Below the pieces are notes generated by a model, which was not told the origin of the DNA, searched no databases, and saw only the letters and a list, made by a program, of their open reading frames with translations. Made by a program: the position numbers and the translations under genes. This document shows, one piece after another, positions 1 through 7,677 of a stretch of DNA of 64,000 nt. Source of the DNA: Alcaligenaceae bacterium SAGV5 (lineage in GTDB: Bacteria > Pseudomonadota > Gammaproteobacteria > Burkholderiales > Burkholderiaceae_B); contig SPDP01000008.1 of the NCBI GenBank assembly GCA_009360345.1, forward strand, positions 51,593 to 115,592. Reading direction: 5' to 3'. Position 1 is the stretch's first letter, and each line of letters starts with the position of its first letter.

Positions 1-504
1 GTGGCGCATTCGGCGCAGGAAGCGGCCGATGCCTTGCTTGAGAAGGCTCGCTCGGATGCCGCGGCCATCGCGCTGGACGAGGGGCAGCGCGTGGCGGAGC
101 AGGCGGCGATGCTGCTGGATGGCCTGAGTGCCGCGCAAGAGCGGTTGCTGGACGGCGTCGAGAGGCTGGCGCTGGAACTGGCCGGCCGGGCTTTCGAGCG
201 GCTGGTGGCTGATATGGCGCCCGCCGAACGGATTGCGGCGGCTGTGCGGCGTGTGCGTGAAGAGGCACCCGTCAAGTTGCATGAGGCGATTGCCTGGGTG
301 CATCCGGATGACGAGGCCATGCTGGAAAACCCGCCGTGGGAAATCCGCTGCGATGCCCGGCTCGAGCGGGGATCCTGTCGCCTGGAGGCATCCAGCGGCG
401 AATGGCGCGCCAGCTTCGAATTGGCCGCCGCGGCGCTGAGGCAGGCCCTGGCAGCGCGGGCCGCGGCTTTTGCGCCGGATGCCGCCGGGATTGATGAAAG
501 TTGA
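1..504 (+). CDS. sctL: T3SS stator protein SctL/HrpE, 5'-truncated by window edge
   Basis: The 167 visible residues have the make-up of the HrpE/YscL/FliH stator family: an Ala/Glu-rich helical N-terminal half (LLEKARSDAAAIA and onward) followed by a compact C-terminal domain with hydrophobic strands (IAWVHPDDE, FELAAAALRQAL). SctL anchors the T3SS ATPase SctN to the cytosolic sorting platform. Family members are usually about 200 aa and the reading frame is open to base 1, so the GTG at base 1 is probably an internal codon and the true start lies upstream of the window. The stop is TGA at 502-504. The three genes that follow (hrpF-like, hrpG-like, secretin) reproduce the P. syringae hrpE-F-G-hrcC order, which supports the call. 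Family is inferred from composition and context rather than a single diagnostic motif. Confidence 0.75.
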   Translation: MAHSAQEAADALLEKARSDAAAIALDEGQRVAEQAAMLLDGLSAAQERLLDGVERLALELAGRAFERLVADMAPAERIAAAVRRVREEAPVKLHEAIAWVHPDDEAMLENPPWEIRCDARLERGSCRLEASSGEWRASFELAAAALRQALAARAAAFAPDAAGIDES

Positions 505-525
505 GACATTCATAGGCGGTCGCGC

Positions 526-553
526 CGAACCCTGGACCGCTTCGCGCCACACA
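526..553 (+). promoter_or_regulatory. hrp-box-like promoter before the hrpF-like operon
   Basis: CGAACC at 526-531, a 15-nt spacer, then CCACACA at 547-553. The HrpL (ECF sigma) consensus is GGAACC-N15/16-CCACNNA, so only the first G differs. It sits 34 nt before the hrpF-like ATG, the place where the P. syringae hrpF-hrpG-hrcC operon also has its hrp box. The match is read directly; HrpL control is inference, since hrpL is not in the window. Confidence 0.6.
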
Positions 554-587
554 TGATGACTCGTTCAATCAGACAGGAGCACTCGCC

Positions 588-821
588 ATGTCCGGCAACA
601 ACAATCCCGTCATCCAGAGCATCCGTCATATGACCCAGCGTTTCGACGATCTGGGACAACGTTTTGACGACTTCAGCCGGCGCCAGGCCGACGGCGAACA
701 CCCCGACCCTGCGGAGTTCATCGAGCTGCTCAAGAAGAAGTCGGTGACCCACAGCGCGCTCAGCGCTCAGTTCGGTCTGCTGCAGAAGCCGTTGAAAACC
801 GTGCTGAACGAGACTCGATAG
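588..821 (+). CDS. small HrpF-like T3SS protein
   Basis: A 77-aa polar, helical protein with no Cys and no signal peptide. It lies between sctL and the chaperone gene, the position of hrpF (about 74 aa) in Hrp1-type T3SS loci; P. syringae HrpF is a small cytosolic protein reported to act on the HrpA pilin. The start is ATG 588 with AGGAG ending about 9 nt upstream and an hrp-box-like promoter ahead. The repeated pattern TQRFDDLGQRFDDF near residues 16-29 is a short internal duplication and may form a coiled coil. Needle proteins (SctF) have a similar length, so a needle subunit is the main alternative. Assignment rests on position and size, not on a recognised motif. Confidence 0.55.
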   Translation: MSGNNNPVIQSIRHMTQRFDDLGQRFDDFSRRQADGEHPDPAEFIELLKKKSVTHSALSAQFGLLQKPLKTVLNETR

Positions 822-823
822 CC

Positions 824-1234
824 ATGGCCGCGGAAGAGCTGGAGCGTTGGTTGCTCGGCCTGCCGCTGGATGAGCTGTGCGACATCGACGGGGAGCGCGT
901 CTATCTCAGGCTGGGCAGCGGCGGAGCCGAGCTCGGTCTGCTGCTCATTTCGCACCCGTCCGAGGCGCAGATCGGCGAGGCCATGCGCACCGGTTTCCAG
1001 GGGGCGCTGCAATTCGAAGCCGGATTGGCGCTGGCGCCTGACGGCGGCGGGCTGGTGCTGAATCGTTGGCTGGAGGGCGTCGAGGCGTGGGGCGACGTGG
1101 CCGAGGCGCTGGAGGAAATCCTCAATCATGCGGCCCTGTGCCGCGCGGCCATGGCGGGGTCCGGAAACCGCAACGAGGTCATGCGACGAGCGGAGTCGCA
1201 TGTCAGGCGGATGCTGAACAGGGGGCGGTCATGA
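824..1234 (+). CDS. CesT-like type III secretion chaperone, HrpG-like
   Basis: A 136-aa protein with the alternating strand/helix layout of class I T3SS chaperones (CesT/Tir family): a short N-terminal helix (EELERWLLGLPLDEL), paired hydrophobic strands (VYLRLG, ELGLLLISHP), a central strand (GLALAPDGGGLVLNRWLEG) and a C-terminal helix. It is acidic until the basic tail. The start ATG 824 is 2 nt after the hrpF-like stop, and its own stop overlaps the secretin start as ATGA (1231-1234), so the genes are translationally coupled. By position it matches P. syringae hrpG, a chaperone-like protein in regulatory interplay with HrpV. Whether it has an effector client or a regulatory role cannot be read from the sequence. 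Confidence 0.65.
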   Translation: MAAEELERWLLGLPLDELCDIDGERVYLRLGSGGAELGLLLISHPSEAQIGEAMRTGFQGALQFEAGLALAPDGGGLVLNRWLEGVEAWGDVAEALEEILNHAALCRAAMAGSGNRNEVMRRAESHVRRMLNRGRS

Positions 1235-3198
1235 AATGGTGGGAAGAAATCAAGTCGTGGGGCATGGGCCTGTTGCTGGCCGTTCTGTTGTTGTGGGGCA
1301 CCACGTTGCAGGCAGCCGTGCCCGCTGCCTGGAAAAGCGGCGGCTTTTCCATGAATGCCAACGGCATGACGGTGCGCAGCGTGCTGGAGGAGTTCAGCCG
1401 TACTTACGGCGTACGGCTGCAACTGACCGCCAGGGGAGACCGTCTGGTCCAGGGGCGCCTGAAGGCCGACAACGGCGTCGATTTCCTGAATCGGTTGGCC
1501 GGCCCTCATAAATTCCGCTGGTTCGTCTATAACGATACCTTGCATGTGGTGCCTGCCGACGACAACACCTCGGCGCGCATGCAGGTGGGCGAAAACGCGG
1601 TGCAGGATGCCAAGGCGGCACTGGTCGGCCTGGGCCTGTATGACGAACGGTTCGGTTGGGGCGAGTTGCCCGACGAAGGGGTTGTGATCGTCAGCGGCCC
1701 GCGTGCCTACGTCGATCTGGCGCGCGATATCCTCATGCCGGCCGGCAGGCCGGAACGGTTGCGCGGACGGCACGTGATGGTGTTTCGCCTGAAGTACGCT
1801 TCGGCCATGGACCGGACCATCAATTCGCGGGGCAAGGTCGAAACCATTCCCGGTATTCGCACCATTCTTTCCAACCTGATGCTGGGTTCGTACAGCGCGG
1901 AAAAGTTGACCGGACCGGATCGTTTTGACGCCGGCAGCAGGACGCGCGCGCGCACGGGCAAGAATGGGCCAGGGGAGGCGCGCGAGATCGCCCAGGGCGG
2001 CGGCTTCGTGCCGCTGTTCGCTGCTCCCGACGCCGGCGCGCGCAACGCCATCATGTCCTCGGGCAGCAGCGGTGACGACGGAGAGCAAAGCGAGAAGGAG
2101 CGCTCCAGGGAAAGCCGCAAGGAGCCGCCGCGTATCGAAGCCGATCCCGCCTTGAACGCCATCATGATCTACGACGATGTCGCCAAGCGGGGCATGTACG
2201 AGTCGTTGATCGCCCAGCTGGACGTCAAGCCGCGGCAGATCGAGATCGAGGCGGTAATCGTGGATATCGATCGCAGCAAGCTGGCCGAGATGGGGGTGGA
2301 GTGGGGCGTGCGGACCGGCTCGGTCACGACCCGGGTCAACGGCACCACCGCTGATTCCAACGGTACCGATTTGCCGCTGCCGGGCGCCACGCTGCTGATC
2401 AGCGACGCCGCCCGCTTCTATGCCCGGCTGAAGGCGATGGATTCGAACGGCGAGGCGCGGGTCCTGGCCACGCCCACCGTGCTGACGCTGGACAATGTCG
2501 CGGCGGTGCTGGATTTGAGCCAGAGCGCCTACGTATCTCTGGTGGGCGAGCGTGTGGCCGATCTGTCGGATATCACCGCCGGCACCATGCTGCGCGTCAT
2601 TCCCCGCATCATCGAGGACGGTGGCAATACCCGGGTCCGGCTGGAGGTGGATATTGAAGACGGTTCGCTGGACAATTCCTCCGGCTTGGCGGCGAACCGC
2701 GGCGGCAGTGGCGGCGTCGGCACGAGCACGGCTGCCAACGTGACGCGCTCCACGATCAATACCCAGGCCATCATCGACGCCCAGCAAACGCTGATGATCG
2801 GCGGCTACCGGGCCGAGTCGCTGGTCCGCCACAGGCAGAAGGTGCCGCTGCTGGGAGACCTTCCGGTGGTGGGGGGGCTGTTCCGGAGCGAGTCGCGCTC
2901 CAACAGCACGCGCGAGCGCCTGTTCCTGATCACGCCTCGCATTACGGATTTCGACGGCACGCGGATGGCGCTGAATGCGTCCGCGGCTGCCAGGGAGCCG
3001 GCTGGCATGCCCGATATTCCGGTACCCCCGGCAGGAACGGGCCCCCGGGCCTTGCCGCCTTCGGCGGTGGCCGCTACCTCGGCCTCGGCGGGCATGCCGC
3101 CGGCGTCGCTGCCATTGCCGGGAGGGAGCGCCGCGCCGATGAGCGGGGCGTCGCCGCACAAAGCCAAGCTTCGCTGTGCGAGACCATCAGGGGCCTAG
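1231..3198 (+). CDS. sctC: T3SS outer-membrane secretin SctC/HrcC
   Basis: A 655-aa secretin forming the outer-membrane ring of the T3SS. A signal peptide is visible (hydrophobic run GMGLLLAVLLLWGTTLQA followed by AVPAAW), then N-terminal N0/N1-type domains (SMNANGMTVRSVLEEFSRTY; LRGRHVMVFRLKYASAMD), a Ser/Arg/Glu-rich linker (about residues 235-310), an N3-like domain (ALNAIMIYDD, QIEIEAVIVDID) and the C-terminal secretin domain with the family signature VPLLGDLPVVGGLFRS near residue 540 and LFLITPRI shortly after. The ATG at 1231 starts just before the signal peptide and overlaps the chaperone stop; an upstream in-frame extension would run through the chaperone gene. The tail after about residue 580 is Pro/Ala-rich. 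Length matches HrcC of the Hrp1 group. No hrpT- or hrpV-like gene follows. Confidence 0.93.
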   Translation: MKWWEEIKSWGMGLLLAVLLLWGTTLQAAVPAAWKSGGFSMNANGMTVRSVLEEFSRTYGVRLQLTARGDRLVQGRLKADNGVDFLNRLAGPHKFRWFVYNDTLHVVPADDNTSARMQVGENAVQDAKAALVGLGLYDERFGWGELPDEGVVIVSGPRAYVDLARDILMPAGRPERLRGRHVMVFRLKYASAMDRTINSRGKVETIPGIRTILSNLMLGSYSAEKLTGPDRFDAGSRTRARTGKNGPGEAREIAQGGGFVPLFAAPDAGARNAIMSSGSSGDDGEQSEKERSRESRKEPPRIEADPALNAIMIYDDVAKRGMYESLIAQLDVKPRQIEIEAVIVDIDRSKLAEMGVEWGVRTGSVTTRVNGTTADSNGTDLPLPGATLLISDAARFYARLKAMDSNGEARVLATPTVLTLDNVAAVLDLSQSAYVSLVGERVADLSDITAGTMLRVIPRIIEDGGNTRVRLEVDIEDGSLDNSSGLAANRGGSGGVGTSTAANVTRSTINTQAIIDAQQTLMIGGYRAESLVRHRQKVPLLGDLPVVGGLFRSESRSNSTRERLFLITPRITDFDGTRMALNASAAAREPAGMPDIPVPPAGTGPRALPPSAVAATSASAGMPPASLPLPGGSAAPMSGASPHKAKLRCARPSGA

Positions 3199-3224
3199 CC
3201 GGGAGCGCTTGAGTCGTCCAGGAG

Positions 3225-3250
3225 CGGGAGCACCAAGGTGCTCCCGTTTT
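3225..3250 (+). terminator. rho-independent terminator after sctC
   Basis: Perfect 10-bp inverted repeat CGGGAGCACC / GGTGCTCCCG (3225-3234 and 3237-3246) followed by TTTT, starting 26 nt after the sctC stop. It would end the T3SS operon and separates it from the pilus-like genes. Confidence 0.85.
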
Positions 3251-3282
3251 CACAGGGGCCAGGGATTTTTTCCATCGCGCAT

Positions 3283-3311
3283 GGAACCGCCACGATGCCC
3301 GTTTTCACTCA
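3283..3311 (+). promoter_or_regulatory. possible hrp-box-like promoter upstream of the pilL-like gene
   Basis: GGAACC at 3283-3288, a 16-nt spacer, then TCACTCA at 3305-3311 (consensus CCACNNA; one mismatch). It lies after the sctC terminator and about 340 nt before the next gene, so it could drive the pilL-like/chimera operon from a long leader. Less certain than the other two because of the distance and the -10 mismatch. Confidence 0.35.
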
Positions 3312-3532
3312 TGATCAACTGGCTTCGCAGGCCGATCCTGGCGATCGGCGCCGCGATGGCCGGGCGCATGGAAGTGGTCATATTTGTTGAGAATTCTCCC
3401 CGCCGGCATTCGTTACCATTTGGCACATCGCCTGCTGCAACGGCAGGTGATGCGACGGGGAAGAAATAGGGGTGGTTTGCAGTATCCAAGCGGCATCAGC
3501 AGTTCGGGCAACAGCACATTTTTGAGATGCAG

Positions 3533-3570
3533 GTGAAACCCTGACGAGGACGGACCTCGTCCGGTTTCAC
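3533..3570. repeat. long hairpin in the leader of the pilL-like gene
   Basis: GTGAAACC-CT-GACGAGG (3533-3549), loop ACGGA, then CCTCGTC-C-GGTTTCAC (3555-3570): 15 paired bases with one small internal bulge. No T-run follows. It ends 77 nt before the pilL-like ATG. It could be a factor-independent attenuator, a regulatory hairpin or a mobile palindromic unit. The remainder of 3251-3647 holds only a smaller hairpin (GCCGATC / GATCGGC, 3331-3349) and no convincing gene. Confidence 0.6.
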
Positions 3571-3647
3571 GCCATGTGCCTCCGTTCGCATCGGAGCGCG
3601 CAGGGGACGCTGTTTGCTTTTTTCAACGATGTTCATGGGAAGCACTC

Positions 3648-4295
3648 ATGTATTGCTCATATCTCAGGGATGAACGCCGTGGCACGCGGAGTCGGACTCT
3701 GGCCTGCGTTCTTGTGCTCTCTCTCGGCTATGGCTGGATGCAAGCGGCCGCCGACGTGCTGCCGGCAACCGTGCCTGCAGGCGCGAACCTGGCCCCCGTC
3801 GATCTGCACTCCCATCTGCGTCTGCTTCAGACGGCGGCCGGCGGGCTTGGCGCGGAGGAGGACTGCGATCCGCTGCCTTCAGCCGCTTCCGCTCCGGGAG
3901 GCGAGTTGTTGCTGGCCAGAGCCGATACCGACCTGGCAGGCGCGCGTAGTGTCCGCGCCGCGCCGCGGGCCGGTAGCGTCGCGCTGGTCGAGGCCGCGCC
4001 GCAGGCCGCCGTGGCCGTGCCTGTCGCGTTGCCGGCCGGCCGCGACTGGGAAATCAATATCGCCGACAAAACTCTCAACAACACGCTGGCGCGCTGGGCC
4101 GCCTCGACCGGCTGGCAGTTGCTGTGGGAGCTGCCCGTCGACTACGCGGTGGAGGCGCATACCCGCCTGCACGGCACCTTCGAGGAAGCCGTCGCCGTCG
4201 TGGCGCGCAGCATGGAGGCGGCCGAGATTCCGATGAAGGCGGTTTTCTACCAGGGCAACAAGGTCCTGCGCATCATGGCCAAGGGGAGCGAGTGA
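3648..4295 (+). CDS. TcpQ-domain pilus biogenesis protein, PilL-like
   Basis: A 215-aa exported protein. The start ATG 3648 is preceded by GGAAG at a good distance and gives a signal sequence (RTLACVLVLSLGYGWMQAAA). The C-terminal third (WEINIADKTLNNTLARWA, then WQLLWELPVDY, FEEAVAVVARSME, VFYQGNKVLRIM) is the TcpQ C-terminal domain found in PilL-type proteins of type IVb pilus systems, where it works with the PilN secretin in the outer membrane. The middle (about residues 40-110) is low-complexity Ala-rich. The stop overlaps the next start as TGATG, and that next gene begins like pilN, the usual neighbour. No other pilus genes are present, so this is likely a remnant of a larger type IVb pilus locus. 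Confidence 0.75.
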   Translation: MYCSYLRDERRGTRSRTLACVLVLSLGYGWMQAAADVLPATVPAGANLAPVDLHSHLRLLQTAAGGLGAEEDCDPLPSAASAPGGELLLARADTDLAGARSVRAAPRAGSVALVEAAPQAAVAVPVALPAGRDWEINIADKTLNNTLARWAASTGWQLLWELPVDYAVEAHTRLHGTFEEAVAVVARSMEAAEIPMKAVFYQGNKVLRIMAKGSE

Positions 4296-7177
4296 TGATG
4301 AACGGTTCCACCCGACTGCTGTCGCTGTTGCCGCTGGCCGCGCTGATCGCGGGATGCAGCGGACTGTCCGAACGGATCGAAAGCCTGGTCGACCAGGAGT
4401 CCTCCAAGGCCAGCCAGCTGACGCGCGACGTGGGCAGCACCGCGCCCGGCGCCGTCTTGCCGGCCAAGCCGCTGGTGGTGCATGAAAGCGGGATCTGGCT
4501 GGGCAAGACCGCGATCAAGCGAGGGCAGGCTACGCTGCCGCAGATTTTCCATGAGCCCACCACGTTCGACCGCACCATCGGTTCATTGACCGAGCTGGCC
4601 GAACGCATCACGCTGCGCTCGGGCGTGCCGAGCAAGGTGTCGCCCGATGCGCTGGAGGTATCGTCGGCGGCGTTCCGCGCCCGTTCCCCGGCGGGCCAGC
4701 CGGGGCGCGCCGCCCAGGGCGCCGCCATGCTGCCGCTGCCGGCGGGCCTGCCTGGCGACACGCCGGCTGGCGGGGCGCAGCCCGGCCGCGGTCCGGCTGC
4801 GGGTGCGGCCACCAGCCCGGTCCAGCCGGCTTTCGGCGACATGGCCAGCGGCGTGCGTATCGCCTACAACGGGGGCTCGCTCAAGGGCTTGCTGGACACC
4901 GTGTCGGCGCGTTTCGGCGTGTCGTGGAAGTACGCCGAAGGCGTCATCCAGTTCTTTCACACCGAAGCCCGCAGTTTCCAGATCAGCGCCATCCCCGGCG
5001 ACTCGAGCTTCTCCGCCAGCGTGACCAGCGGCGCCACCAGCACGCCCATGGCCACGGCCAGCGAGGCGGGCGTTCCCCCTCGCCATGGTTCACCGCCCCC
5101 TGCCCCGCCTCGGCGCTCCAGCCGTTACCACTACCAGGCCGGGGATGTCGACGACAAATGGTCGCACTGGCCCAGAGAGCCCGTGGACCGGACACCGTTC
5201 GAGCCGCGGGTAGCCGATCCTGGCGGGAATGACACGGCCCATCGCCCACTTTTGCTCGGTGACCGGCCGTTCGTTGAAAAACCCCCGGCCGCTGCCGTTC
5301 CCTCCAGGACGTCCGGCAGCTATGCTTTGGGCGCCGAGCAGTTGCGGCAATGGGCAAAAGAGGGGCTCGTGCCCCGTGGCGCCTCCGCGCCGCGGCCCGC
5401 GGAGGCCCCTGGCCAGAAAACAGCCGAGACCCCGCGCGGCACGGCACGGCCTGCCGAGCCCGCGGCATCCACGCCCGCGGCAGGCGGGGCGCCCGACCGC
5501 CCTTCTCCCGCCGCCCGCGCCTCCGCACCGCATGCCCCCCCACGGGATCCGCGCCAGCCCTATGTCTGGTCCGGGGATTGGCGCTACCTTCCCCCGGCCA
5601 TGGCGACCCGGTTGAGCATGGCAATGAGCGGCGGCCTGGCGTGGACGAGCATGCGCCATCCGGATCCTGTCTTTCCGATGTCCGGCAGGCTGAAGGACTT
5701 CTATCTCGTCAGGGCAAATCTGCACACGGACCTGGTTTTCACATTGAGCCCCCCCGGGCTGGCCAATCCGACCACCTACACCGTGAAAGCGGGCGACATG
5801 CGCGCGCACGTGCTGGAAATACTGCCGCCGCTGGCCTCCCAGGCGGCTCATTCCCCTTTTCGCCGAGGCCAGGCACCGTTCGCCGCTCGTTCCAGGGTCC
5901 GGGGCGGACCGGACGACCCTTTGCCGTTCTACAGCAGGGATCCCATGTCGCCGCGCTATGCCGGCATCCGAGGCAAGCAACCCCGCCCGGCGCGCGCATT
6001 CGGGGCGAACGACCAGCCTCCCATGTCGGAAAAGGCGTTCTGGCACGAACGTACGCGGCGCGCGGACGGCCACGCTTCCAGCCGCCGCGCGACTGGCGCA
6101 AGCCGCAAATCCTTCCCTCCCGAACGCGCGGCGGCGCCAGCGGAACCACCGCACATCGACGTGATGCCGATCGCCCTTCGAGACCGCCAAGGAAAAAACC
6201 TTCCCGGAATCGATCTGCTGGGCATGGAACTGCGCGAAACCGCCGTGCGCTCGCTCGGCGCTTCCCGAGAAGGACGGCGGGCACCGGCGCGTGCGAGCGA
6301 CGCGGAAATCATCCAGGCCATGCAGGCAATCGTGGACGACGATCGCGTCCTCAAGAACACTTATCCGAATGCCGTGGCCAATCTGGCCAATGCGAACGCG
6401 ATCATCGTGCGCCTCATCGATGGCGGGTTTGACCTGCGCATGCTGCTCGACCTCAAAGAAGAGCTGCACTACCCCTACATCAGAGGCGAGAACGTGGCCG
6501 AGCCGGCCGGCTTCGCCCAGGCGTTCCGCGACTACGCCGCCAGGCACGCCCAGTATGAACTCCAGGCGGAAGGCAGCGGCCGGCACGCCGTGGAGGAGCC
6601 TGAACGCCAGGCAGAATTGCAGCGCCGGCGCGATGCAATGGTCGCGTCCAACGATGACTACAAGGCGTACCTGAAGAAAAAATACCGCAATGTCTTTTCC
6701 CTCGATATCAACGCCCCCCTGTTTTCCCAGATGCTCGGACGCATACAGAGCAAGCTCACATCCCATATCAACCAGTTGTCCGCCGACGCCCTGATGCGGG
6801 AACTCGACAGACTCAACTACTCCGCCGGGCAAAGGCAGTCGCTGCTGAACAACCTGATCCTGCAAAAAGGTCGATTCGACGATCGCGCCGTCGATGCGGT
6901 CCCGGCGTTCAAGCAGATGATCGAGGACAGGGTGGAAGAGAGACTGCGCCTGCTGGGCCAGCAAGAGCCCGACAAGGTCAGGACAGCCGATCAGCGTAGT
7001 GCCCAGCGCGGCAATCTGCGCAAGGACGTGTTGGCCACCGAGGCCCAGGACATGCACGACCGATACCTCGATTCCAGCGAACACGCGGGACTGGCACGGC
7101 AGATCAAATCGCGGTATTCGGACGAGGCCTGGCGCTCCGCGATCGACGGGGCGATCCAGAAACTGGAGGAAAGCTGA
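4295..7177 (+). CDS. chimeric protein: PilN lipoprotein N-terminus fused to an unknown proline-rich/helical region
   Basis: A 960-aa product. Residues 1-21 are a lipoprotein signal ending LAALIAGC, then about residues 22-250 match the N-terminal part of PilN/BfpB-type pilus secretins (IFHEPTTFDRTIGSLTELAER; VRIAYNGGSLKGLLDTVSAR; FQISAIPGD). The secretin pore domain that should follow is missing. From about residue 260 (near base 5075) the sequence becomes Pro/Arg/Ala-rich to roughly residue 480, with no similarity I recognise, and from about residue 625 it is mainly helical (IDVMPIALRDRQGKNLPGID; MLLDLKEELHYPYI; KAYLKKKYRNVFSLDI). The other frames past 5075 do not resume a secretin, so this looks like a recombination junction rather than a simple frameshift. 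The C-terminal region resembles a secreted effector in style, but its function is unknown. GGGGAG upstream supports ATG 4295. Confidence 0.7.
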   Translation: MMNGSTRLLSLLPLAALIAGCSGLSERIESLVDQESSKASQLTRDVGSTAPGAVLPAKPLVVHESGIWLGKTAIKRGQATLPQIFHEPTTFDRTIGSLTELAERITLRSGVPSKVSPDALEVSSAAFRARSPAGQPGRAAQGAAMLPLPAGLPGDTPAGGAQPGRGPAAGAATSPVQPAFGDMASGVRIAYNGGSLKGLLDTVSARFGVSWKYAEGVIQFFHTEARSFQISAIPGDSSFSASVTSGATSTPMATASEAGVPPRHGSPPPAPPRRSSRYHYQAGDVDDKWSHWPREPVDRTPFEPRVADPGGNDTAHRPLLLGDRPFVEKPPAAAVPSRTSGSYALGAEQLRQWAKEGLVPRGASAPRPAEAPGQKTAETPRGTARPAEPAASTPAAGGAPDRPSPAARASAPHAPPRDPRQPYVWSGDWRYLPPAMATRLSMAMSGGLAWTSMRHPDPVFPMSGRLKDFYLVRANLHTDLVFTLSPPGLANPTTYTVKAGDMRAHVLEILPPLASQAAHSPFRRGQAPFAARSRVRGGPDDPLPFYSRDPMSPRYAGIRGKQPRPARAFGANDQPPMSEKAFWHERTRRADGHASSRRATGASRKSFPPERAAAPAEPPHIDVMPIALRDRQGKNLPGIDLLGMELRETAVRSLGASREGRRAPARASDAEIIQAMQAIVDDDRVLKNTYPNAVANLANANAIIVRLIDGGFDLRMLLDLKEELHYPYIRGENVAEPAGFAQAFRDYAARHAQYELQAEGSGRHAVEEPERQAELQRRRDAMVASNDDYKAYLKKKYRNVFSLDINAPLFSQMLGRIQSKLTSHINQLSADALMRELDRLNYSAGQRQSLLNNLILQKGRFDDRAVDAVPAFKQMIEDRVEERLRLLGQQEPDKVRTADQRSAQRGNLRKDVLATEAQDMHDRYLDSSEHAGLARQIKSRYSDEAWRSAIDGAIQKLEES

Positions 7178-7563
7178 TGGCCGACCCTCGCTTCGAGGCT
7201 TCGTCTCCGGCCGCCTCGTTGGCCGCTTGGTTCGACGTACCCGACGACCCCGTCACGCACCGGGCATTGGAGGCACTGCGGCAACGGTCGGCCCGGTCGG
7301 TCGAGGAGATCATCGACAGCCTCGCCGCACGCCTGCGCGAGGATGTCATGGCCGTCCAGCAAGAGAGCCCGGGTGGCCATGGCCTGCCCGAATCCGGTAC
7401 CCGGGCCCGGCGACAGGCGGCCATCGCGTCCGAATGCCGCGCGTTGGCGCAAGAAATGGTATTTGCGTCGCTTTGGCACCTGGGCGACCCCGAATGGGAT
7501 CCCTTGGGACCCGCCACACAGGCACCGCCGCCAGGCATCCTGGCCACACTACTCGCAACCTGA
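7177..7563 (+). CDS. small acidic hypothetical protein coupled to the chimera
   Basis: 128 aa; its ATG overlaps the chimera stop as TGATG (7175-7179), indicating coupled translation. It contains an acidic helical stretch (SVEEIIDSLAARLREDVMAV) and ends in a short hydrophobic tail (GILATLLAT). Size, acidity and coupling to a possibly secreted protein are what one expects of a dedicated T3SS chaperone, but I do not recognise a CesT pattern in it, so that role is only a suggestion. The accessory segment ends just after this gene, at the recD 3' end. Confidence 0.5.
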   Translation: MADPRFEASSPAASLAAWFDVPDDPVTHRALEALRQRSARSVEEIIDSLAARLREDVMAVQQESPGGHGLPESGTRARRQAAIASECRALAQEMVFASLWHLGDPEWDPLGPATQAPPPGILATLLAT

Positions 7564-7677
7564 CACCATGACCGATCGAATATCTTCCTCGGGATCAACA
7601 TCAGCGGTTTTCGACGGCCAGGCCTCGCAAGCCAGGGCGGAGAGTCCGGCTGAGAGCTGCCGGCGTAGCCTCGGGCG

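Noticed and set aside
1126..3159. 677-codon frame antisense to sctC
   Set aside because: Arg/Gln/His-rich composition typical of the antisense shadow of a high-GC gene; the plus strand is an unambiguous secretin.
3176..3469. 97-codon frame after sctC, a possible hrpT/hrpV equivalent
   Set aside because: It runs through the sctC terminator and the hrp-box-like site, has no lipoprotein or chaperone features, and the inner ATG at 3311 overlaps the putative -10 element.
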